64,000 nucleotides of DNA from assembly GCF_050596425.1 (NCBI RefSeq), contig NZ_CP192292.1, positions 3,286,001-3,350,000 of the forward strand, given 5' to 3'. Positions within the stretch are counted from its first letter, which is position 1. The number at the start of each line of letters is the position of its first letter. This DNA is from G963665925 sp050596425 (GTDB lineage: Bacteria > Bacillota > Clostridia > Peptostreptococcales > Acidaminobacteraceae). The translations under genes and the position numbers were made by a program. Below the pieces are notes generated by a model. It did no database searches, was not told where the DNA came from, and worked only from the letters and a program-made list of their open reading frames with translations. Below are positions 8,061-17,047 of this stretch, piece after piece.

Positions 8061-8464
8061 TGGTTGTCGCCTCCAAATTTCTTCTTAGCAATATCATTTA
8101 AATGCACTCGGATTCTGGCCTTTAAATTCTCTTTGGTCCATTCTGTTGTTGTCTCTACCTGGTCGTAGCCTTCCAGTTCCATTTCTGAGAACTTGTTGTA
8201 TTTATAAGGCTTTCGACCTTTCGTTTTAGTCAGTATTTTTGCCACTTGGCCTTCAGACTCTATAGATATTATTTCCATGCAGTTCAGACAAACTGTATAA
8301 TAAATAGTTCCAGTGGGGATTATAGGAAAAGCTGTGCCTAGGTAGACCCTATGGCGCAGGAGATAATGCTGACTCACAACGCTGCAATGACCGCATTTTT
8401 CTTCGAAAACATCATCATAATACCAGTAGGCTGTAAATGGCATTTTTTCATGCATGTAGGCCAT
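8057..8464 (-). CDS. Zinc-ribbon-like protein
   Basis: A 135-residue protein with two Cys-x-x-Cys knuckles (CGHC near residue 25 and CLNC near residue 60), separated by a hydrophobic stretch ending in FPIIPTGTIYYTVC. This fits the zinc_ribbon_15 type. The C-terminal half is charged and unassigned. The start at 8464 has AAAGGAG at good spacing; a longer reading from 8509 lacks one. It is coupled to the small membrane protein. Function unknown. Confidence 0.7.
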   Translation of the reverse strand: MAYMHEKMPFTAYWYYDDVFEEKCGHCSVVSQHYLLRHRVYLGTAFPIIPTGTIYYTVCLNCMEIISIESEGQVAKILTKTKGRKPYKYNKFSEMELEGYDQVETTTEWTKENLKARIRVHLNDIAKKKFGGDNQ

Positions 8465-8561
8465 AAAAAACTCCTTTTTAACTTGATATATTTGTAAAAC
8501 CAGTTCCATATCTATTTTAACATTTTTTGTCTATTCGCGGGTCTGAAAATTCTAAATTCAC

Positions 8562-8594
8562 AAAAACACCCTCTATATAATCATAAGAGCGTGT
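8562..8594 (-). terminator. Rho-independent terminator after GNAT gene
   Basis: On the minus strand ACACGCTCT pairs with AGAGGGTGT (one mismatch) and is followed by TTTTTG. It ends the radical SAM/GNAT transcript. Confidence 0.65.
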
Positions 8595-8728
8595 CTGTTT
8601 TTACTGGTGTATTCATTTTGTGCTTTCGTTTTTGGTGTCTATCATAGTAAAGTAAAGTTGCTACATATCAACAACCTTGCCTAATACTGTTCTTTTTTTG
8701 CTTTATGTCATAATTTCTGATTTCCATT

Positions 8729-9256
8729 TTAATCTATCAGTTTTTCCATCAACAAATTAGAATAGTACCTGCCGTCTGTCTTTTGAGCCATAGATTCCTT
8801 GCCATAGACCTTAAATCCAAGTCTATTGTAGAGTTCAATAGCCCTGTGGTTGTCCTCGCGAACACCTAAATTTATTTTCTTTGTCACGCCGTTATTCTTG
8901 GCCCAGTCAAAGAGGTCCGTTAAAAGCTGTCCACCTATACCTTGTCCCCAGTGCTCTTTCTTGACAGATAAACCAACAACACCAGTGTGTTTATTCCGCC
9001 GCCGACTGCCACCACCGTAGGTGAGCATGCCAATAATTTCACCCTTATATATGGCTGAAAGCATAAGCATGTTCACGGACTGACCATATTTTTTAATAAC
9101 CGCTATTTCTTCGTCCACTGTAAATGTAAACTCTTCAGGATCCATGGACAGGATAGATGTCTCTGAAAGTATGGTCTTCATATAATCAATAACCTGGCCC
9201 GCTTCATTTGGTTCAGTGGGTCTAATGATGTAATCTGCTTCACTCGTAGTCAACAT
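8729..9256 (-). CDS. GNAT N-acetyltransferase
   Basis: A 175-residue GNAT domain with motif A VKKEHWGQGIGGQLL and motif B RAIELYNRLGFKVYGKE. It is clearly paralogous to the GNAT at 48047 (shared EEFTFTVDEE/GEFTLTVDQE segment and overall layout). It lies 11 bases after the radical SAM gene, so the two probably form one operon. Confidence 0.87.
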   Translation of the reverse strand: MLTTSEADYIIRPTEPNEAGQVIDYMKTILSETSILSMDPEEFTFTVDEEIAVIKKYGQSVNMLMLSAIYKGEIIGMLTYGGGSRRRNKHTGVVGLSVKKEHWGQGIGGQLLTDLFDWAKNNGVTKKINLGVREDNHRAIELYNRLGFKVYGKESMAQKTDGRYYSNLLMEKLID

Positions 9257-9267
9257 AAAAACCCTCC

Positions 9268-10137
9268 CTACTTGGTTACATAAACCTCCCGGTAGCTACA
9301 TCTTTGGCAAAGGTCTTCGACGACTTTCCGGTTTTGAAAACCTGTTTTAATGGCCTGGGCTCTAGGAGATTCAATGATGTTTTTAAATGATTCATTAAAA
9401 ATGTTGCCAAGTGCCACAAGGCCCTCAGCATCTAAGCAACACGGGACCACACTTCCATCGGATAAGACCGCAACTTGATGACGCATACCAAAACACGTTC
9501 CCCTTGTACCTACGAAATCATTATCCAGGCTTGGCCACTCGAATTCCTTTCCCTTGCTAATAAAGACACGGTGGCGTCCGCTTAGTCCTTTTGTGTTCTG
9601 AGTGGTCACTGCCACCTTTTCTTCAAGAAAATCCTCAATGGATTTTATAAAGGCATGCTTTAAATCATTTTCTGGTGAGGCTTTTTCGTCAAAGTTCCAG
9701 AGCCTTAACTCGAATATCTTATCTGTTTGTCTTTGACCTTTTTTTACGAAATTTAGAACCTTTTCAAGGTAGACCCTGTAAGCCTCTTGATCTTCAACCC
9801 CTTCAAAACTTTGGAGAGATATATTCACAAGACGGACAGCAGGGGTGTTTAAAATCGCATCCCCATGCTGGTCTAAAAGACTACCATTTGTAGTGATATT
9901 GGTCTTCTTGCCATACTTTGTACAAAGACTTAAAATCCCCTCAAAGTCTTTGTGAAAAAGGGGCTCCCCTTTTACATGAAGGTATATATGATCTCCATGC
10001 CCCTCAATGCTTTTTAAGACATGTTCAAATTCGGTCAATGTCATCATTTTTTTGGATCTTTTTGATGGGGGACAAAAGCTACACGCTAAATTGCATATAT
10101 TGGATATTTCTATGAATATTCGTTTGAATTTTTTCAA
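9268..10137 (-). CDS. Radical SAM/SPASM domain protein
   Basis: A 289-residue radical SAM enzyme. The [4Fe-4S]-binding CNLACSFC (Cys15, Cys19, Cys22) is followed by the GEP motif (HVKGEPL) and TNGSLL. A C-terminal SPASM-like region has GTCFGM, VVPCCLDAEG, LGNIF and LCQRC cysteines that bind auxiliary clusters. SPASM enzymes modify peptides, proteins or sugars. No precursor peptide gene is visible upstream, so the substrate is open. Co-transcription with a GNAT suggests paired modification. Confidence 0.87.
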   Translation of the reverse strand: MKKFKRIFIEISNICNLACSFCPPSKRSKKMMTLTEFEHVLKSIEGHGDHIYLHVKGEPLFHKDFEGILSLCTKYGKKTNITTNGSLLDQHGDAILNTPAVRLVNISLQSFEGVEDQEAYRVYLEKVLNFVKKGQRQTDKIFELRLWNFDEKASPENDLKHAFIKSIEDFLEEKVAVTTQNTKGLSGRHRVFISKGKEFEWPSLDNDFVGTRGTCFGMRHQVAVLSDGSVVPCCLDAEGLVALGNIFNESFKNIIESPRAQAIKTGFQNRKVVEDLCQRCSYREVYVTK

Positions 10138-10239
10138 GTCATTACCTCGTTTTTGGCTTTTCTACATATATTAATGGGATGCATTTTTCTTGCACCCTAC
10201 CATTTTATATGAGGCAACGCGTTCATTGCAAGTCATGTC

Positions 10240-10758
10240 TCAACCACAAGGGTTAAATTCTGTGGGATCAAACTCTATGGAATAGAGGTAACCCTTTCCA
10301 CCACCTGGGTGCGAGACTTTCTCAAAATCCAGCTTATCAAAAATTCGACAAGACCTTATATTGTCAGTATCCACTTCAGCATAGACCCCTTTGGCTTTTA
10401 ATGTTTGTTTGCAGTATTTAATAAGGCCCCTAGCGAGTTCGCTCCCATACCCCTTATTCCACTGGTCCCGTTTTAGGCGAAAACCTATTTCATACCTGTC
10501 ATCTCCTTCGTGACAGTACACAAAGGCCATACCAATTTTTGCAGAATCTACTGGCGACATAAGGCAAAAGACACCCCAATCTGGATGTTCTTTATAGTCG
10601 GAGATCCACCGGTTTAATACCGCCTTACACCTTTCAATAGACATGCTTTCCCACCCATTGAATGCAATACACTCAGGGTGATTATTGATCTCATAAACTA
10701 TATCTATATCTTCTTTGGTAAAGGGTCTTAACCTGAGCCTTTCTGTTTTGTAGTTCAA
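10240..10758 (-). CDS. GNAT N-acetyltransferase, RimJ/RimL type
   Basis: 172 residues. It opens with the TERLRLRPFTKEDID typical of RimJ/RimL-like acetyltransferases, with motif A QWNKGYGSELARG and motif B DNIRSCRIFDKLDF. The start codon is TTG at 10758, supported by GGAGG five bases upstream. RimL-type enzymes acetylate N-termini or small amines; the target is unknown. Confidence 0.84.
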   Translation of the reverse strand: MNYKTERLRLRPFTKEDIDIVYEINNHPECIAFNGWESMSIERCKAVLNRWISDYKEHPDWGVFCLMSPVDSAKIGMAFVYCHEGDDRYEIGFRLKRDQWNKGYGSELARGLIKYCKQTLKAKGVYAEVDTDNIRSCRIFDKLDFEKVSHPGGGKGYLYSIEFDPTEFNPCG

Positions 10759-10778
10759 AGGAACCTCCCATGTGCTTA

Positions 10779-11201
10779 TTAAAAATCATCCCCAGCTATA
10801 CCTGATTGATTTTCATAGTGGCGGACCACCATACCACAGGTTCTATTCATATCAAGTTTCTCATAAAAGGACACCAGTGCATCATCGCAAACAATATCAA
10901 TCATGTAATGACCACCAAGCGTTTCAAACATTTTCTCAACCAGGCATTTTCCAATGCCTTGTCCCTGATAGTCTTCTGCCACTTCAAGCAGGGGAATATA
11001 AGCCGTTAAAGTCTCATCTGACAGGGCATTAATAAAGCCTACAACCCTTTTAACATCTGGGTCGACTGCCAGCCATATATAAGTGCTTTTATTTAACAGT
11101 TTCTTATGCATCTCTTCTGATGGCGGGTTGGGCCAGCCCTTAAAAAAATGGGGCAATTTATACGCATCCAGATTCTCACATGTGCATATGTAATCAACCA
11201 T
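10779..11201 (-). CDS. GNAT N-acetyltransferase
   Basis: A compact 140-residue GNAT with LEVAEDYQGQGIGKCLVEKM (motif A) and LVSFYEKLDMNRTCGMVVR (motif B). AGGAGG precedes the ATG. It sits twenty bases from the next GNAT, inside the densest acetyltransferase cluster of the window. Confidence 0.84.
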   Translation of the reverse strand: MVDYICTCENLDAYKLPHFFKGWPNPPSEEMHKKLLNKSTYIWLAVDPDVKRVVGFINALSDETLTAYIPLLEVAEDYQGQGIGKCLVEKMFETLGGHYMIDIVCDDALVSFYEKLDMNRTCGMVVRHYENQSGIAGDDF

Positions 11202-11244
11202 ATATCATCCTCCTATTTCTCAAAAGCAGTTTGCATTTAGTAAA

Positions 11245-11703
11245 CTACTGGCCCACATGGAACTTGTAGATTCTTGACCTCTCTCCCCACGGATGGTATC
11301 CATCGGCAATATATTCAAAATCGGCCTTTTCATAATAGCCAATATGGTCCGTACAAAGGTAGATGTTTTCAAAGCCCATCTTCTTAACGTCATCTTTCAC
11401 TTTTTCTATGAGCTTAAAACCCAGCCCATTGCCTCGATGGTCTTCTTCAACGTATAAGGCACAAAGCCAAGGGTAAAGGTCCATTCTACTGATAAAATCA
11501 TTTGTAATGAGGCCAACACACCCCAGTACTCTTTCTTGGTCTTTCATAATATACCACTGGGGCAAAGGCATATCTGCATCAATACTGTGCTTAATACAGT
11601 CTTCATATAATTTCATAGTTGTTTCGCCTGCCCATTTGTCTTGAAAATAAGCCACAATTTCATTGAGCATTTCAGGGTTTTCCCGTACAGAATAAATAGT
11701 CAT
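11245..11703 (-). CDS. GNAT N-acetyltransferase
   Basis: A 152-residue GNAT with DLYPWLCALYVEEDHRGNGLG (motif A) and IGYYEKADFEYI (motif B). The ATG at 11703 follows GGGGGA, whereas a GTG at 11730 has no site. The D-L-x-PW-x-ALYV signature and layout are shared with the GNAT at 40389, its probable paralogue. Confidence 0.83.
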   Translation of the reverse strand: MTIYSVRENPEMLNEIVAYFQDKWAGETTMKLYEDCIKHSIDADMPLPQWYIMKDQERVLGCVGLITNDFISRMDLYPWLCALYVEEDHRGNGLGFKLIEKVKDDVKKMGFENIYLCTDHIGYYEKADFEYIADGYHPWGERSRIYKFHVGQ

Positions 11704-11857
11704 AATTTCCCCCACAATTATTTCTTCCACAATGATCCCTTAAAAGAAAGTAGCCCTATCAATTGAGCCCATTAGATTGGATCACAGTCAACGTTAAATT
11801 TTTTTTAATGCTTATTAATATAATAGCAGTTTGGTGAATAATGTCAATAAAAGAAAA

Positions 11858-12406
11858 TCATTCATTCGAAATATTGATCCAGTATCTCTGAATAAGCTCT
11901 CCTTCATGCATGACTTCATTTTCTAACTGGCCACCAAATGCCTTTATTGTGCGAACAGACCCTGTATTGACCGCATCACACACCAGTAAAACCTTTTCAA
12001 GGCCAAGCAACTTACATTTCTCAAGCCCCTGTCGCATCATCTCTTTTGCATAGCCCTTTCGCCTCTCACCCAGACGAACACTATATCCTATATGGCCACC
12101 ATAGTGGTATAAATAGTCATTAAGATCATGTCTTATATTAAACATTCCTACCACCTTATTCTCTTCATTGACAGCGAGATAGACACTTGCAGTGACTTCT
12201 GTATGGGCAGTTCTTTCATCTTCATTATCGTAAACGAATGTCAACCACTTTTTATAGTCATCATAGTCTCCTAAATAAGATGATCCAGCCATGTTGTCCT
12301 GTCTGCCTTCGAACTCTTTCTTATAGTCCATAACTTCTTCTTCATGGGTCAGGTCTGGTTTTACGAGTCTAATCTCGCTTTGTTTTGCTTTTGTCATTTG
12401 TTTCAT
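11858..12406 (-). CDS. GNAT N-acetyltransferase
   Basis: A 182-residue GNAT with SVRLGERRKGYAKEMMRQGL (motif A) and VNTGSVRTIKAFGGQLENEV (motif B). The N-terminal EGRQDNMAGSSYLGDYDDY resembles a widespread Firmicutes subfamily of unknown substrate. AAAGGAG precedes two possible ATGs (12406 and 12397). It follows the bPH-like membrane gene by 14 bases. Confidence 0.83.
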   Translation of the reverse strand: MKQMTKAKQSEIRLVKPDLTHEEEVMDYKKEFEGRQDNMAGSSYLGDYDDYKKWLTFVYDNEDERTAHTEVTASVYLAVNEENKVVGMFNIRHDLNDYLYHYGGHIGYSVRLGERRKGYAKEMMRQGLEKCKLLGLEKVLLVCDAVNTGSVRTIKAFGGQLENEVMHEGELIQRYWINISNE

Positions 12407-12420
12407 TCTCCTTTATATAT

Positions 12421-12924
12421 CTAAGCCGCTTTATCATGTGCTCGATCCATAAGGACGGCTTGAATTTCATTGATCTGTGGCCAAAGTCTGCCATTGGTCT
12501 GACCTATCTGAGCTAACAAGTTTATGATTTTATCTATTGAGTACATATCAAGTTGAGATATTTCATCATATAGTCTATAGGGTTTGCCCCTATAAACTTT
12601 TAAACTCAGGATTCTTTCTTCTAATCCTATGTATTCCTTTAATATGAGGACATCAATTTCATCATAAGCTACACTTCTTTTATAAAAGAGTCCCCATCTT
12701 TCATAGAATTTTTCATGTCCAATAACCATACTAAGCTGTGAGCACAAAACAAGAAGACCAAGTCCTGTCATATAGAGAAAGAATCTTATGAAACATACAA
12801 AGTTAAACTTGTCCTCTGATATGGACGCGAGTCCTGACACCATAAGAAAAACAGCCAAGGGCAGTATTACACTGTATGCGTCCAGTACCGGCCACAAGTA
12901 GACTCGGGACGTCTGTTTACGCAT
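12421..12924 (-). CDS. Membrane protein, possibly with a bacterial PH-like domain
   Basis: A 167-residue protein with two transmembrane helices (about residues 12-32 and 43-65), then a soluble domain (YDEIDVLILKEY...ILSLKVYRGKPYRLYDEI) reminiscent of bacterial PH-like domains. The start at 12924 overlaps the end of the upstream GNAT by eight bases and has GAGGGAC before it. A longer reading in the same frame would run deep into the GNAT. Function unknown. Confidence 0.7.
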   Translation of the reverse strand: MRKQTSRVYLWPVLDAYSVILPLAVFLMVSGLASISEDKFNFVCFIRFFLYMTGLGLLVLCSQLSMVIGHEKFYERWGLFYKRSVAYDEIDVLILKEYIGLEERILSLKVYRGKPYRLYDEISQLDMYSIDKIINLLAQIGQTNGRLWPQINEIQAVLMDRAHDKAA

Positions 12925-13447
12925 GTCCCTCGCCCGTAATTTTCTTAGCATAGAGCACACCATCCAGCCACTTTCCATTGACCTGCATAACCTTTTTCTC
13001 TTGGCCGACTCGGATAAACCCATTCTTTTCAAGAACTTTTTGAGACCCAATATTTTCGGTTGAGGTGCCGGCTTCTACAAGATTTATGCCATAGGTCTGA
13101 TATCCCATTTCAATGGCTAGGGCAAGGGCTTTTGTTGCGTGTCCCTTTCCTTGTTCAACCTCAGCCAGCCTGTAGCCTATTTCTGCAACAATATCATCAT
13201 TTCGTTTTTTTATGGTGCTGAAGTTGATCCGACCAATCATTTTTTCTTCATCATTTCTAATAATGAACATGGCACATTCCCCAGCAACCTGTTCTTTTAA
13301 AATATCTTGCATTAGACTTTCAAAGGATGAAAATTCAAAATAGGCCTGTGGACGTGGTGGTAAAATCCGCTCAAAAAAGTCTCTATTGTCACATTCAAAC
13401 TCAAATATCTCTTTTAGGTTCTTGCTTGACATTAATTCCAGTTTCAC
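12917..13447 (-). CDS. GNAT N-acetyltransferase, RimJ type
   Basis: A 176-residue GNAT with YRLAEVEQGKGHATKALALA (motif A) and STENIGSQKVLEKNGFIRVG (motif B), typical of RimJ-like ribosomal or small-molecule acetyltransferases. The start is GTG (VKLELMSS read as Met). Its 3' end overlaps the membrane protein gene, implying coupled translation. Confidence 0.84.
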   Translation of the reverse strand: MKLELMSSKNLKEIFEFECDNRDFFERILPPRPQAYFEFSSFESLMQDILKEQVAGECAMFIIRNDEEKMIGRINFSTIKKRNDDIVAEIGYRLAEVEQGKGHATKALALAIEMGYQTYGINLVEAGTSTENIGSQKVLEKNGFIRVGQEKKVMQVNGKWLDGVLYAKKITGEGHA

Positions 13448-13530
13448 TTTTAAAGCCCCCTATATGCTTAAATACCCATACCACTGACTATATGACTTAA
13501 AACACTGTCCATTCAATGTTCCTGTAGGGA

Positions 13531-14016
13531 TCACAAGTTAGATTTTTCCATGAAAACACATTGACCAACTGTCTCAAAACCATATTTCTCATACAATTTT
13601 CTTGCCGCTTCCGTATCAGTGATTAATCTGACCATATCCAATTGACTTTCCTGCTTGACAGTTTCTATGGCTGTTAAGAGTTTCATTGCCACACCCTTTC
13701 TTCTAAAGTCAGGCATGACCCACATTTCATCAACAAATAGGTGTCCCTTCTTCCACTTTCCAATTTTAGGTGTGACCAAAATATGAATCCATCCAATAAA
13801 ACGGTCTTCATATTCTGCTGCAAACACATAAAAATCTGAACTGGACAGTTCCTTTCGACTTGCATGGGACCGTTTTTCTTTCTCTGCATTACTGCGTTCC
13901 CGCTTATTGAGTCGCCAATATACCGCATCATCATACTTGAAATAATTGTCCTTTGTTACTCGGCGGATTTCTACTCTATCAATATTCCAGTCTTTATTCT
14001 CGTTCATACGCATCAT
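13531..14016 (-). CDS. GNAT N-acetyltransferase
   Basis: A 161-residue GNAT with LFVDEMWVMPDFRRKGVAMKLL (motif A) and ARKLYEKYGFETVGQCVFMEK (motif B). The N-terminal region is strongly charged. It is the first gene of the acetyltransferase cluster running down to 8.7 kb. Confidence 0.83.
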   Translation of the reverse strand: MMRMNENKDWNIDRVEIRRVTKDNYFKYDDAVYWRLNKRERSNAEKEKRSHASRKELSSSDFYVFAAEYEDRFIGWIHILVTPKIGKWKKGHLFVDEMWVMPDFRRKGVAMKLLTAIETVKQESQLDMVRLITDTEAARKLYEKYGFETVGQCVFMEKSNL

Positions 14017-14172
14017 TATTCAACCTATCTTGTTAAGTTCTTTACAATTTTTATTCAAACCGCTCTGAAATGTGACCTAGTTAAGAAACATGGACATGGC
14101 CTGTTTTAAAAGTGTTATAATAATTTTTATCAGACTTACTTTTTACTGGTAAACATGTTAATCAAGTCAATA

Positions 14173-14301
14173 GAGCGACTTGCAAAATATCATTCAAGCT
14201 CCCTTGCTATACCATGTTTAGAGATTTAAGAATCAAAAATTCTGTAAATGCCACAGGGACGGGAATTAAGGCTACAAATCTGTAATTTTGCAAGCGCCTG
14301 A
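14173..14301. repeat. Palindromic repeat family, copy 2 (orientation A)
   Basis: Termini GAGCGACTTGCAAAATATC and ATTTTGCAAGCGCCTGA match copy 1. The inner right arm is degenerate, so the central hairpin is weaker. It ends about 20 bases before the ribosome binding site of the DUF952 gene, so it forms the leader or promoter region of that gene. Confidence 0.88.
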
Positions 14302-14333
14302 ATATACTACCTAAATATAGTAAAGGAGACCTT

Positions 14334-14672
14334 ATGATTTATCACATTATTTCAAACCAACTTTGGTCATCTGTCAAGAAAGGCCTGGAGTTTTGCCCAG
14401 CTTCTCTTGAAGATGAAGGCTTTATACACTGCTCAGACCTTGAAAAGGTTGTCACAGTTGCCAATAGCATTTATTCAGGCCAATCAAATATGGTCTTGCT
14501 GGAACTGGATGAAAACCTTGTGCGACCAGAAATTGTATGGGAGGACCTTTACAATTTAAACTACAAGTACCCTCATATTTATGGTCCTCTTAACCTAGAC
14601 GCTGTTATTGGTGTCCACGATTTACAAACAGATAGCCAGGGAAATTTTCAACTCCCTGACACTTTGAAATAG
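14334..14672 (+). CDS. DUF952 family protein
   Basis: A 112-residue protein with the family signatures: N-terminal IYHIISNQLW, EDEGFIHCSDLEKV, LLELDENLVRPEIVWED and KYPHIYGPLNLDAVIGV. DUF952 proteins are small cytosolic proteins whose fold resembles ADP-ribosyl-transfer-like domains; the role is unknown. AAAGGAG lies six bases before the ATG. It is convergent with the phosphatase gene, with only four bases between stops. Confidence 0.85.
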   Translation: MIYHIISNQLWSSVKKGLEFCPASLEDEGFIHCSDLEKVVTVANSIYSGQSNMVLLELDENLVRPEIVWEDLYNLNYKYPHIYGPLNLDAVIGVHDLQTDSQGNFQLPDTLK

Positions 14673-14676
14673 ACCA

Positions 14677-15774
14677 TTACTTGAGTTGTTCTGTACGAAG
14701 CCATGCAAAGTTGTCACTGTGCTTAACAATGGCGTAGTCACCATAACATTTACACAGTTCGACCTGCGTCCCCGCCCTTACGTTTAAAAACTGATTCACA
14801 TAGTTGGTTTTAATAGCGTATATGTCCTTGTTTTTTACAAGCAGGTCGGTCATCACATGAAATGTTCTATGACTGCTTGCATGTTGACATTTGGCCCATC
14901 CTTCTTGAACGTGTAAAACATCAAAGCTGTCATCTGGATAGCTCAAATACAGGGGCGGTTCATTTTTAAAACAAGTGTCTTCCGCCACTGTCTTCACTTC
15001 AAAGTTATTGACTTGAACCAGGTCATAGTTTTTCCTACCCTTTGCCTTTTCAATGATAAATGCATTGAGCTCACCTGTATCTTTAACGCCTAGACCACCA
15101 TCTATAAAAATAATATTCTTATGGTCATTAAAATGCGGTAAATTAGTGAGTTCGGTGTTTCTAAGTTCACTTGCCGGCCAATGGCCCACTATGGTTGTCC
15201 TGTCATTCACTTTTGCCAGGGTATTGTAGTTGTCAAACTTCAAGAAGCGGGTTTCATCCTCAGATATGTCAAAACTTTCATCAAATCCTCCATGAACAAA
15301 TCGCATGTCGTCTGCATAGGCGATGATTGGTAAGGATTCTAGGAAGGCATGAACTTCATCTCTTTTGTCCTTTAATATATCAAGCATCATCTGGCTATTT
15401 TCTAGATCTTCTAGGGACTTGCCTGCCTCTTTGACGAATGTGCCGATCAGTGTTTCATAATACCCCTGCTTCAAAAATGCAAAAAAAGCCTCTGTGTGCT
15501 CATTTTCGTACAAATGCCTCTGCATAAACGATTCATGATTGCCCTTGAGTATATATGTGTTGTCACGCTTGCTCAAGCCCTTTACATATTCAAATGTTTC
15601 AATACTGTCAATGCCCCTATTCAAAAAGTCACCCAGTAAAATAAGAATGTCATCTTCTTTTAAGTTAACCTTATCTAGCAGTTTTGCAAGTAGTTTTAGA
15701 TGAGCATGAACGTCGCTAATAACAACAATTCTATAGTCTTGACCTGCTTGGATGTTAATTATTTTCTTATGCAT
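14677..15774 (-). CDS. Calcineurin-like (PPP-type) metallophosphatase with C-terminal extension
   Basis: A 365-residue protein. Residues 14-245 form a metallophosphoesterase domain with the metal ligands in ISDVHAHL, LLGDFLNRG, LKGNHESF, VHGGFD and VGHW, as in bacterial serine/threonine phosphatases. About 100 C-terminal residues (WAKCQHASSHRTF...LNVRAGTQVELC) form an extra module that may be SH3-like; this is inference. Protein phosphatase or dinucleotide hydrolase activity are both possible. Confidence 0.85.
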   Translation of the reverse strand: MHKKIINIQAGQDYRIVVISDVHAHLKLLAKLLDKVNLKEDDILILLGDFLNRGIDSIETFEYVKGLSKRDNTYILKGNHESFMQRHLYENEHTEAFFAFLKQGYYETLIGTFVKEAGKSLEDLENSQMMLDILKDKRDEVHAFLESLPIIAYADDMRFVHGGFDESFDISEDETRFLKFDNYNTLAKVNDRTTIVGHWPASELRNTELTNLPHFNDHKNIIFIDGGLGVKDTGELNAFIIEKAKGRKNYDLVQVNNFEVKTVAEDTCFKNEPPLYLSYPDDSFDVLHVQEGWAKCQHASSHRTFHVMTDLLVKNKDIYAIKTNYVNQFLNVRAGTQVELCKCYGDYAIVKHSDNFAWLRTEQLK

Positions 15775-15784
15775 GTTTTGTCTC

Positions 15785-15850
15785 TTTCTGTGATACTTAT
15801 TTTCTGAGATACTTATTCTCTGTGATACTTATTCTCTGTAAAACTTACTT
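15785..15850. repeat. Short tandem repeat upstream of the phosphatase gene
   Basis: Four imperfect direct repeats of about 15 bp with the pattern TTCTSTGATACTTAT lie in the spacer between the phosphatase start and the next GNAT stop. Confidence 0.7.
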
Positions 15851-15860
15851 TGTCCGTCAC

Positions 15861-16415
15861 TTATAGCCTTTTTATCATAACATCAATGACATTTCGCCGA
15901 CCATCTTCTCTGTCCATTACAACTTGCTTCTCTTTGACAAAGCCTAGTTTGGGCCAAAAAACCTGTGCACCGTGATTATCTGCAATAACACCAATTTTTA
16001 TAAAACGGGCCCCACATTCATAAGCACATTTACAAACCACCTGAAAGAAGTCTTTCCCAAGTCCCTTTTCACGATACTTCATATCTACGAGAAGGAGGCC
16101 TAAAAACCATGTTTTGGCATCTGGATAGGCCTCAACGATATCAATCAGGCCAATTAACGTCGTCTTTTCATTGTATAGCCCAAGCACATGCTTATCGCTT
16201 AAAATTTTATTTGGTGGCAATTCTGTCAGTATATTGCCTGCGTCATCTAATGTTGGCGCCTTGCCTGTCTCCAAGTAAAAATATTCCGTACAAGTCTGAC
16301 AGAGCCTGAATATTTCTTGTAGGTTTTCTTCTATATAAAGGAACTCAATTTTAAGTTTTCCTTGAACCCTTTGCGCCGTAACACGCTCCATAAAGTTTTT
16401 ATTTACTTGACCCAC
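15861..16415 (-). CDS. GNAT N-acetyltransferase
   Basis: A 184-residue GNAT with LLLVDMKYREKGLGKDFFQVV (motif A) and HGAQVFWPKLGFVKEKQVVMD (motif B). The GTG start at 16415 has GGGGAGA upstream, while the internal ATG at 16391 does not. It resembles a Firmicutes GNAT subfamily with an N-terminal FLYIEENLQEIFRL segment; the substrate is unknown. Confidence 0.82.
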   Translation of the reverse strand: MGQVNKNFMERVTAQRVQGKLKIEFLYIEENLQEIFRLCQTCTEYFYLETGKAPTLDDAGNILTELPPNKILSDKHVLGLYNEKTTLIGLIDIVEAYPDAKTWFLGLLLVDMKYREKGLGKDFFQVVCKCAYECGARFIKIGVIADNHGAQVFWPKLGFVKEKQVVMDREDGRRNVIDVMIKRL

Positions 16416-16477
16416 TGGCTTCGTCTCCCCAACTTGTATTCGTGTTTTTACTGCCTAATCTTTGTTATCGCTTCAAC

Positions 16478-17014
16478 TTATTTTCTATTTGGATTCTCTA
16501 GACAATAATAATGGACGTCTTTATCTACTGCCAATAGTTTAACATGCTCTCTTTTTGTAAACTTGTAATGGAATCCACATTTTTCACTCACTCGCTTTGA
16601 ATTATTATTGCCTTCATAATACCCGCACCATATAAGGTCTAGTTCAAGGTCATTAAAGCCATAGTCAATGAGTCGATTCACAGCTTCTGGCACATATCCC
16701 TTGCCCCAATAGGAAGGATTAAGCACGAATCCAACTTCTCTTTGCTTTAAATGCTTCAAATTCTTGTCAGGGCATCTTTCATGCAGGCCAATGCCCCCAA
16801 TAACCTTGCCTTCAGATTTGAGCTCGATGGCATAAATGCAGTCTTCTTCAATGAACATCTTAATAATGTCTTTGCTCTCCTCGATATTCTTATGAGGTGG
16901 CCATCCTGCATTTGGACCCACTTTTTCACTTTTTCCATACTCGTATAAGTCTTCTGCATCACTTAATGTCCAAGCTCTTAATATAAGCCGTTCAGTCTGT
17001 ATTGATTCCATCAA
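16478..17014 (-). CDS. GNAT N-acetyltransferase, RimJ/RimL type
   Basis: 178 residues. N-terminal IQTERLILRAWTLSDAEDLYEY, motif A LNPSYWGKGYVPEAVNRLI and motif B NNNSKRVSEKCGFHYKFTKRE are the usual RimJ/RimL-type layout. The DUF4349 lipoprotein gene lies downstream on the same strand 33 bases away. Confidence 0.84.
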   Translation of the reverse strand: MMESIQTERLILRAWTLSDAEDLYEYGKSEKVGPNAGWPPHKNIEESKDIIKMFIEEDCIYAIELKSEGKVIGGIGLHERCPDKNLKHLKQREVGFVLNPSYWGKGYVPEAVNRLIDYGFNDLELDLIWCGYYEGNNNSKRVSEKCGFHYKFTKREHVKLLAVDKDVHYYCLENPNRK

Positions 17015-17047
17015 TTATCCATCCTTTTCCTGCTATGTCTAATCTCT

